Shown here: positions 35,491-45,118 of the stretch, piece after piece | Numbering within the stretch: the stretch's first letter is position 1 | Layout of the letters: every line of letters begins with the position of its first letter | Source: Anaeramoeba flamelloides | Taxonomy: Eukaryota > Metamonada > Anaeramoebidae | Length of the DNA: 64,000 nt | Assembly (NCBI GenBank): GCA_027625915.1 | Contig: JANTQA010000045.1 | Coordinates: 1,550,001-1,614,000 of the forward strand | Reading direction: 5' to 3' | The notes under the pieces: model-generated | What the model was told of the DNA's origin: nothing | Database searches by the model: none | Seen by the model: the letters and a program-made list of their open reading frames with translations, nothing else | Program-made: the position numbers and the translations under genes

Positions 35491-35739
35491 ATCACCTAAT
35501 TTTATTCATTTTCATTTAATTTTGTCAGGAAAGAGATTCATAAAAAGAGAAATTATACAAATTATTTTGTTTTATTTAAATTAAAACAAAAAAAAATAAA
35601 CTTAATCTTTCTTATTTTTTATTTTACATTTTTCATTTTTCCAATAAACTAATTTTATTAATTAAGGGGTAACTTTTTCACAACAAACAGGTTCAATATT
35701 GAAATATATTACGTAGGATAACCAGCACTTATTAATTTT

Positions 35740-37170
35740 GAATATACGAAGTGCCAAAAAATTCTCGTCAAATCAGAAACCTAGAAAAGAAAATTTTTTA
35801 GTGAGATCAAATTTTTTTTTTCCATTTTTTCTGAAAAACAAAATTATTAAATTCATTTTATTCTTTCAATATCATAGGTTTTTACCCTTTTTTATTACTA
35901 TGTTATCATTATTATACTATAACACATCTTTTTTAGCTAGGAATATTAATATAAAGATTTTTTTTTCACTTTTTTGATATCATACTTTTGGAAATCCAAA
36001 AAAATGTTTTATTTGTTCAACCAATTGACAACCATTTATATTGATTTAAGAAAGATAGTTTAATAATCTAAGTTTTAAAGTCATTTATTTTATTAAGAAA
36101 TTTTGTTTTTGTTCAGAGATTAAATTTGATTTTTTCAAAATAAAATTTTTTAAAAGATATTTTGGGAATAAAGTAATTTTATCTTCAAATTTCAAAATCG
36201 ATTGTTTTCTTCCAAAAATGATTTAAATTGTTAAAAGGATTCTTGTGAATAAGACCAAATAATTTGATAAAAACCTTTTTTCTTCCTAAAATAGTTAAAA
36301 AAATATACAAATTCCGGAACATGGTGCACCAATCTTCGGTCATGTCTAGGTTTTTTTAATTCAAAAGAATTTAGCAAAATCAAAGATTTTACTCCATTCT
36401 TTTAAATTAAAAAAAATCCAACGACAGTGGAATAACAATTTTTTAATCACAGTTTGTGGAATCTTATTTATTGCTAATAATCTTTCTATCGGGTTTTTAA
36501 CTCCTCCGGTTTCAGGACGTGAATAATCTTTAATTTGGTCATGTAAATGATATAATATTTTTTACTTTAATATTTTAATTATTTATCTTCTTCTCTTTTT
36601 TATTTAGTAAATTTTCTTTTATTACTCTTTTCTCACAATAAATAAATAAAAAAGATAAAAACCTTTTTACAAAATTATAAAATATTTTGGCATTTTTTTT
36701 TCATTTTTTGAAAAACAAGAAAACGACTTTTTTAAAACTTGAAAGAATAAAAATTTCTGTTACTTAATAGATCTGATTTTTATTGAGAAAATTCTGTAAA
36801 GATATTATCAAATTTTTATTAATTTAATTAGATATACCAATATTAGTTTTATTACCTAAGATTCAAATTGAAATGTAACTAATACATAAAAGTACTAACA
36901 AAATTTAAAAAAAATTCTTTCAAAATCAAGACCTTCCAATATAAAAAATTAAATAGCTGAAATACTATTTTCAATAATTAACTTAATTTATCATAAAAAT
37001 ATATTACTTTTTTGAGTTATATATTCAAAATAGACTGAATTAAGATTTTTTTAAAAAAAGATCTAATAAAATAAATTGTTTAAATATTATAACTCGCCCT
37101 TTTCATAAAAAAAAATCACAATTAATAAATATAGGATTTCATTCCAGAATTATTTACATTTTTTTTTATT
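35740..37170 (+). repeat. Dispersed repeat, family D copy 2
   Basis: Ordered similarity to 19400-20640 (AAATTTTTTAGTGAGATCAA, AATTCATTTTATTCTTTCAA, TTGTTCAACCAATTGACAAC, GAAAGATAGTTTAATAATCT). About 350 bases in the middle (roughly 36300-36660) have no counterpart in copy 1 and look coding on the minus strand. Confidence 0.45.
36361..36562 (-). other. Coding-like fragment inside family D repeat
   Basis: A GC-richer minus-strand frame of about 66 codons, bounded by stops and without an ATG start. It includes SRPETGGVKNPIERLL and INKIPQTVIKKLLFHCRW. A second frame just downstream (MTEDWCTMFRNLY) looks like its shifted continuation. The composition is unlike random AT-rich translation. It could be a decayed element protein or an orphan exon; no family is recognised. 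Confidence 0.3.
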
Positions 37171-37557
37171 TTTAAACAACTCTCTTAACACTAGATTAAA
37201 GACTTTATTCAAAAAAATAACAGTAAATTGGAAAAAAGAATAAAATTCGCCAAAACATCTAATCACTTTTTAAATGTGTAAGATACTTAAAGTATTATAA
37301 ATATTGATAAAAAAATTGTCTCACTCACTGTTCAAATCCTAAATTATTTAAAAAAACTAAAGGTTCCAAAGAATAAAAAAGGTATATTATTACATTTTCA
37401 AATTTTTTCAAAGTTCAAAATTATCAAATTGATTTTTTTCATATTTTTTAAGAGTTTCTTGATTATTGTAATCAGTATGAAAGTTTTTAAGAGTTTTTTA
37501 TTTGATTATTGTGGGAATAAAAATAAAAAATATTATTTTGTGATGAGTAGTATTTTA

Positions 37558-38776
37558 TTACTTAAATTGTAGAAAATCCAAAATATTAATATCATCAATA
37601 TCGATAAATTCTAAACTAATTAAAAATTTTTTTTGGTTCCAATTCCAATTGTGTAAATCTTCTAACTCTATTTTTAAAACATTTCTTGATAAATACAATT
37701 TAAAACATTAACTTAGTTTTACGATTTTTCTTTTCATTCAAAATCCAAGAAATTACTTTTTTCAAGAATTAAGTCATAAAATTTTTCAAATGAAAAATGA
37801 ACCAAAAATTTTCAAATATTTATTCATTTTTATCTCTACTAAATACTTTTAAAAATTTATTCAAAACTCCATTTTAAATATAATATTAGTCTTCAATTTT
37901 GAAAATTTTTACCCCTGAAAACAAGTAACAGATGATTGATAACTCCCTTAATCATATTTTGGTTTTGACAATCTTTGACAAAATTCTCTGACATACCATC
38001 CAATATATCACTCAAACCTACTCTTATCAAATTGAAACGGGGGCCCTAAATTCATACCCTAACTATTATTTAGGTTTTCTAGTTTGGTTGATCTATTATT
38101 AAAAATTTATTCAAAAAATTGACAATTTTTGTGATCTCCCAAAAAAACACTTAAGGTTTCAATATAAAAATAGATTTAAGAGTTTTTGTTGATTTGATTG
38201 AAAATAATTTGATGGATTAATATTTGAATTTAATTTGTTTCTTCTATTAATTTATTTTACTTTGAGTTTCTGTGATTCTATTAAGTTTCCCAATTCAAAA
38301 CAGTGTGTAACTTTTTTTGAGGTGAAATTATTAGTACCAAAACCTCTTTAAAGTTTTCTGTCTTGCCAATATTTGTAATATAAAGGGAAAAAATTTTAAC
38401 TTATTTTTCCTGTCTTTTCTTTACTACTGTTAATTATAAAATACAACTATCAACATTACCATTCAGCTTTCTAAAAAAAATCTCAAGAATAGAGTTAATT
38501 AAATCAACAAAGTTCCCACACTAAAATCGGGAAATAAATAATTCAACTCTTTTTAAAGAATAAATAATTCGAAATTTTACAAGATTTATTCAAAATCTTT
38601 TTCGTTAAGTTGAATTAAAATTTTATTCTATTTTTTTGCAACAAATTGTAACACTTGAGCCCTAACTTTGGAAAATAGAAAACTTTCATTAGGTATTAAT
38701 TCTGAAACAGTTTTTTCTATTTTACAAGACAAAACTTCAAAATAGTGACCAAAATGACTAAACATTTTTAAGGTGA
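37558..38776 (-). CDS. Unrecognised intron-rich gene candidate
   Basis: Five GC-richer minus-strand blocks join in phase: 38643-38776 (ATG at 38765), 38460-38520, 38261-38343, 37913-38045 and 37558-37667 (TAA at 37558-37560). If 38765 is the start, the product is 169 residues. Donors and acceptors are GT..AG, with introns of 116-245 bp, the range of short introns in neighbouring genes. Peptide pieces include FGHYFEVLSCKIEK, SKVRAQVLQF|CGNFVDLINS and GLSDILDGMSENFVKDCQ. These look helical and are not dominated by F, K and N as chance frames here are. The donor after exon 1 (GTTGCA) is weak, and an upstream exon may exist, since ..TTTTTTACAG precedes the first block. It is divergent from PP1 with about 425 bases between starts. 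No function can be assigned, and the model could be over-fitted because splice sites were chosen by eye. Confidence 0.42.
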
Positions 38777-39189
38777 CTGTAAAAAAGTTAATTATTTTTT
38801 TTTTGAAAAAAGATCAAAAATGAAAATTAAAATCAAAATTAAAATTCACTTTTAAAAAAATACATTTTATTTATTTGAATATCTTTGATAAAATGATTTT
38901 TCTTAATGAAAGTAAGATTTTGTTGATTTTTTTTTGTTAATTTTGTACAAATTTACTCTTTTTGTTAGTTTTTTATTGACTTCAAAATTAACAATAAAAT
39001 AAATTAAAATTGAAAACAAACCTAAAAATATTGAATAATTTTATTATTCTGAAAACAAAAGAAACTTTTTGGAAATGAAAAAATGGCTTTGATCTTCTAA
39101 TCTTATTTTCAAGTTTTCAATTTGAACTTTTTCATTTTTTTCTTACAAGATTTTTGGTGTTTTTACAAACAAAAAACTCTCAACTATCA

Positions 39190-41547
39190 ATGACAGAAAA
39201 CTTAACTGACTCAGTCATTCGAAGACTTAAAGATCTTGGTTATAAAGGACAAATAAAAACTGTATTAAAAGAAAGAGAAATCAAAAAGTTAATCTTACAA
39301 GCCCGACAAATTATCCTCTCTCAACCAGTTTTACTTGAATTAAAGGCACCAATTAATGTTTGTGGTAAGTTAAAAATTTCATTCTGATCATCAAGATCTC
39401 TTAAAATATTCTCTAATTCTATTTCTTTTCTTATTCTTTTTTTTTTTTATTTTTATTTTTATTTTTCCCTTTACCAACAAAAACAATTATACTTTCATTA
39501 TTTTTTTAGGTGATATTCATGGCCAATTTGAAGATCTTATTCGACTTTTCCATTATGGTGGTTTCCCTCCTGAAAAAAGTTATTTGTTTTTAGGTGATTT
39601 TGTTGATCGAGGATCACAAGGCCTTGAATCTGTTGTTTTGATGCTCGCCTATAAAGTCAAATACCCTGATAAATTTTTCATGCTTAGGGGGTAAGAGTAT
39701 TCCTTTAGTTCTTGCTTTTTTTTCTTTTCTTTGTTTTAATTGCTCTGTATTCTTCACTTTATGTGGATTTGCACTAATCTTTACTGATCCAATTTTTTTT
39801 TTTTTTTAATGATAATACTTTCCAATCTTTACCAATTCTCTCAATTTGTTAAATTTTTAGTAACCACGAGAGCTGGTCGATTAACAGAATTTATGGATTT
39901 TTTGATGAATGTATGTTTCATTTTTCAATTTTTTCTTCAAAGAATTAAACGTTCTATATAACAGAATCCCGATTTTTAATTAAAATTACATATACGCGAG
40001 CTTTTTAGAAAATGATAAATTATCAAAAAGAATGTGGTTAATATGAATTGGACTTCCAACCTTCGGTTTGTAAGATAAAAACCATACCTTTGGGACTTTA
40101 TTGTTTCTCTAATAAAGTTATTTTTTTCTGAAAGAATGGGCTTTTAAAAATTGGGGTAATAGTAACATAACAACAAACAAAATTACCACTGATTTAAAGG
40201 TTGAAAGTTCTTGAATGATTATTCTATTACAAATAAAACGTTATTAATAATTATAAATTAGTAATTCAAGTTTTTGTTTTTTTTAATTAAATTTTCACGA
40301 TATCTGTAATGTCTACAAATAATAATTTATTTTTATTTTTATAGGTAAATCAAGATATTCTCAAAAACTTTGGAAGATTTTTTCAGAATGTTTTGAATGC
40401 TTACCACTGGCAGCTATTGTTGATGATAAAATATTTTGTGTTCATGGTGGACTATCTCCGGATTTAACGTCCATTGAACAGATTAAAAGAATAATGAGGC
40501 CAACTAAAGTTCCTGATAGTGGTCTTCTTTGCGATTTACTTTGGAGTGATCCTCAATCCGGAATAGAAGGTTTTGATTTAAATGATCGTGGTGTAAGTTA
40601 TATTTTTGGTAAAGATGCGGTTGAAAATTTTTTGGAGGAAAATGATTTTGAATTAATAATCCGTGCCCATCAGGTAATTTTGCTCATTAGAAAAAATTTT
40701 TTTTTACTTTATTTTTTATATTAACATAAGAAATATAATTACATTTGGTGTTGGTAGCTGAAAATTAATAAAAATAAAAAATACTTAAATTGTAACAAAC
40801 AAAATAGAGGATTAACGGTTATTTTTAAAAAAAAATAAATTCACAATCAAAAAAAAAGGTGGTTTATAATATTTTCGAATAACAGTTCTAAAATTATTAC
40901 TGTACTGAAATTATGGGAAAAAATTTTTCATAACTCGACCATATTCTTTTTTACATAACATTAATTTTCAAAAAAATAATTTCCACATTTTACGACATTA
41001 AAAATACACTCTTCAAATTATGTTTATTATTTCTACAAATTTAAAATTTTTAATTGGTCTTTTTTTATTTGTAAGTTTTATATAATGGTTAGTTTATTAA
41101 TAACAAACAAATATTGGACTTTTTAATTCAGTATTTTATTATTATCAACATCAATATCTCCAACTACTAAAAATCTTGTTTTAAAATTATAATTATTTTT
41201 TTCGGTTGTACTAGGTTGTTGAAAATGGCTATGAATTTTTTGCTGAAAGAAAATTAGTAACAGTATTTAGTGCACCAAATTATTGTGGAGAATTTGATAA
41301 TAATGCAGGAATGGTATCAATTGATGAATCTCTATTATGTTCATTCCATGTAATTCATTTTTTTTTTATTTTAATTCTAATTTATTATTGATGAAATCCT
41401 GATTTAGCCTTGAATTCTTTTGTGTTTTTATTTATCTTATTATTAATATCCCTCCTAATCATGGTGAATCAATAGATCCTAAAACCCATGGAAAAGGATC
41501 AAACCTATCTCAAAATAAAAGAAAAATATATCGAAGAAAACAATTGA
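39190..41547 (+). CDS. PP1: PP1-type serine/threonine phosphatase catalytic subunit (six exons)
   Basis: Exons 39190-39364, 39510-39690, 39861-39910, 40345-40673, 41215-41349 and 41476-41547 join into 313 residues. All metal and active-site motifs of the PPP family are present: GDIHGQ (59-64), GDFVDRG, GNHES (rebuilt across intron 2), [21 protein letters not shown] and [11 protein letters not shown]. The [18 protein letters not shown]-like [11 protein letters not shown] and the ending SFH|ILKP are typical of PP1 rather than PP2A. PP1 dephosphorylates many proteins under control of targeting subunits. Compared with animal PP1 (about 330 residues), the C-terminal tail is short. The true start is ATG 39190 ([13 protein letters not shown]); a TTG further upstream is not needed. 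Introns of 145-541 bp are GT..AG. TGA is the stop. Confidence 0.95.
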
Positions 41548-42009
41548 ATTCGGAAGGAAAATATAATATATTCAATTCACTATAAATTAATTATCGTTGT
41601 TTAATTTAATGAATAATTATTCATTTTTTTTTAAAATATTCTACCTCTATATTTATATTATTATTATTATTATTTTCAAATGAATTGATATATAATTTTA
41701 TAAAAGATTTTTCATTTTTAACCTTTAAATAAAAGTTTTTTTTTTATTTTTATATTTTAATTCTTTTTATTTTAGTTGTTATGAAATCAAATACATTTTT
41801 TATGTTGGTAAGGAAATTAAAATTTTAAAAAAAAATATTTTTATTCTATATTTGAGGTATTTCAGGTATTTTTGAAGTATTTTTTATTATATTTTTAACT
41901 TCCGATAAAAATTTCAGGTCGAAGATCTTTTGTAAAAAAGTCTCTACAATAAAATAATAAAATTTTATAATTTTGATTAATAAAACCAAATTATTTCCTA
42001 GTATTTTTT

Positions 42010-42505
42010 TTTACTGTTGTAGAAAATAGAGTGAAGGAATTTATTTTGATTTTTTTTTCCACAAATATTTGTTTTGTAAAAAAATGAAATTTTCAAATTT
42101 TGAGCATTATAGAAATCACAGAAAATACAAAAATAAAATAAATCTCAGAAATAAGAGAAATCACAAAAACCCTTTTTTTATAAAATATTTTCAAAAAGTA
42201 TCTAAATAGTTTCGATAAATAAAAAAAAAAGAAGATTTGATTATTTTAATTCAGAGAAGAGATGCGATTTTTCAAATAATAATAATAATAATAATAATAA
42301 TAATCAGTGTCCACCCATAATTATTTCTGTATTTTTGATTGTTACAAATGGGAAGTGACAATTTCCCCTAAAAAATATATGTGAGATTTATTTATTTTTT
42401 TGTCGCAGTTTGATTTCTATAATGCTCAAAATTTGAAATTTTCATTTTTTTTTTTGGTTTTGGTAGAAAAAAGAATCAAAATAATTGTAAAAAAGTTATT
42501 CTGGG
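42010..42505. mobile_element. Foldback element, family H
   Basis: Left arm ..AAATTTTGAGCATTATAGAA.. and right arm TTCTATAATGCTCAAAATTT are long inverted repeats (over 100 bases each with small gaps) around a centre holding (AAT)n. There is no reading frame. Only one copy is seen in the window. Confidence 0.65.
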
Positions 42506-43089
42506 CTTATTGATGAAATGAAAATAATAAAATTTCAATTACTTATTTTCAACACAACGGTTCCAAACCTACCGTGAAATTTGAAAGACATAGAAATTGA
42601 CTTTTTTTCTCAGTTAAATACAAAAAAAAAAATCTTGGTTATACGCTAGCATATATATTTTATGGTTTGAAATAGGTTTTTTAAAATAATTTCTTATTTG
42701 AAAGATCAGAGAAAAAAATCTTGTTGTTTAGGAAACAAATTCAAAAATTTAAAATAAAGCTTCCAAAGATCGAAGATAGAATTTGATGATTTCTTTAAAA
42801 TGGTCTTGCCTTTTGATTTTAGGGTCTTTAGAAATGAATGATCCACCAAAAAAATTAGTAAATTTTTTCCAAATTATTGATCATTTAGAAAGGTTTGTAG
42901 TCAAAAATATAAATTCGAATATTTTATCTATGGGAAATTTTTGTTCTATTAGAAAATTTCACAGTTTGTAATAGTTTATCATATAACCATAAAATCCAGT
43001 CATGAAAAAGGAAAATATGAAGTAGAAAATGAATTTTCTGTTTATCATAGATTTCTCAGTATCATTAGAACGGCTGTAATAATAAAAAA

Positions 43090-43215
43090 AAACAAAATGT
43101 ACCACGAGTCATATCTCATAGATATTAAATTGTGATGGCTCATTTCTTTTCCGAGTTAGCACACTTTGGTTGTGTGTTAGGGCTGTATCCTATGTCTACC
43201 TCAATGTTTTAGACA
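43090..43215. other. GC-richer hairpin island
   Basis: AGCACAC TTTGGTT GTGTGTT forms a good stem-loop, preceded by a GTGATGGCTCA block, within non-coding AT-rich DNA. It could be a small RNA gene; no snRNA, snoRNA or tRNA consensus is complete. Confidence 0.25.
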
Positions 43216-43499
43216 ATTATTTTTATCATGGTGTATAAGGATAATTTCTATTGTCAAAAATTTATCATTGTTTTAATTTCTAATCTTTAAGGCAAATATA
43301 TTTATTAAAGAAGTGATTATTGAAAATTATTTTCTTTTGTTTATTTATAATGGTTTGTTGAATTAAAAATCTTTATTTAATTCCAAAAAAAAGAATAAAT
43401 ATTTTTAAATTGAATAGAATATTTTTTAAAAAAGATCATAAATTATACAAAATAATTATCATAATATATTATTAAAAGCATATTCTTACTAATTTCTAA

Positions 43500-45051
43500 T
43501 TAATTCTTTAAATCATCGAGACATTCAATTCTAAACCAATTAACTGGATATTTCAAATCAAAAAATTGAAGAAAATTATTGAAAAAGCTACCACATGTAA
43601 AGGGGTTATGAAATTTGCCATTTTTTTGGAAATGGGGATATCTTGAATGATTAATTTTTTCATTTGTCGTGAGGTTTTTTCCTATTAAGTTAAATTGATG
43701 ATATAATAAATAAACTATATAAAGAACCATTAAGACCCCCAATATGGTTACAAATAATAGAAATGGTTCGTTTTGATACCACCACACTATTGCTGAAATA
43801 ATTGTTGATTTAATTTCTTCATTTTCTATTTTAGATTTTAAGAAGTCTAGTACTAGCCAATGATGGAAAAATAATGATGTTGCTGATATTATTAAAAAAT
43901 ATATAAAAACAACATGGTTTAAAAATCCAATTGGTCCTAAAGTCCAAGGGCCTGAATTGTTTGTTTTATGTTTGTTTTTTTTTAAAGTTTGGTTTCATTA
44001 AAACAATAAAATAATAATTAAATAAAAAAGAAAGAAAAAAATCATGATAATTAATTTTTGAAAAAAAAATTAACAAAAGATAAAGTTGAATTAATTTTAC
44101 ATAAATGGTCGTATCTAGCCACACATTGATTCCTTGAAACGTCATGTTTTGATCTTAATGGTTTTCTAATTAAACAAGTCATACAAATTTCGATATTTTC
44201 GAGTCTTTTTTTATCTTTTGTTTCTGCCTGCTCATTAACAAGTCCAATTAAATCAAATTTAGTTTTGGTAATAATTCCTGGATCACTTTTCACAACTTTG
44301 ATATACAAATAGACTGTACCAAAACCAGTCAATACGAAAATAATACATTTGAATACATGAGTTTTGTAATTTGTTAAAAATATACTTGCAAAATGCGCAA
44401 TTAAACCAAGTATATAAAGCGATAGAGAGAAAGATAACACAGCTGGTGATTTTGGTAAACTTATCGGAAATTCTTGCGTTTTTTTGATATATCTGTGTGT
44501 AAAAACAAAAAAGATTGGAATAAATAAATAAATCGGTAAACTGGCAAAAAGAATAATGGAAATAATCAGATAAAATGTTGAGATAATTGAAAAAAAAGTC
44601 ATTGCACTCATTCCATAAAATCCCTTTCTTGTCATTTCAATAGATCTCGAATATTTTGAAAGATAATTACTCATCTTTGTTTTCCCCAATCTTTGTGCAT
44701 ATTGAAATGGTGTTAATTTACTATTATTGGAAATATTAAATTTTGATCCGATCTGCGCTAATGTCTGAACGGCTTTAAATTCATCCTGTTCAATTGCTAA
44801 ATGGATAGCTATTATATGTTGGTTTATTTAAATAGTTATTTATTTTTATCAGAATAAAAAAAAAGAATTAAAAAAATCTAATCATATTATTTACCACTTT
44901 TTGTATTTTTATTTTTTTTGGATCAATATAATCTTTCGAGAGTTTAAAGATTACGGAATCTTCAATTCTGTTAATACAAACTTATGTGAATCGATAAGTA
45001 AAATAAAATATTTTTAGCATTTTTAAATAAATATTTATTAAAGAAAATTAT

Positions 45052-45082
<31 letters not shown>

Positions 45083-45083
45083 T

Positions 45084-45118
<35 letters not shown>

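Larger units (their letters stand above)
35491..37557. other. Intergenic, mostly a family D repeat
   Basis: Contains the D copy at 35740-37170 with an extra coding-like block at 36361-36562. No supported gene otherwise. Confidence 0.55.
41548..43499. other. Intergenic between convergent PP1 and ankyrin-DHHC genes
   Basis: Contains an inverted-repeat element at 42010-42505, an (AAT)n tract at 42278-42304 and a GC-richer hairpin island at 43090-43215. A 62-codon run at 42783-42971 is unsupported. Confidence 0.6.

Noticed and set aside
44880-44975. Open minus-strand block (EDSVIFKLSKDYIDPKK) between ankyrin-DHHC exons 1 and 2
   Set aside because: Including it breaks phase, while joining exon 1 directly to exon 2 restores a perfect ankyrin repeat (NGNT|PIHLA). 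It is treated as intronic.
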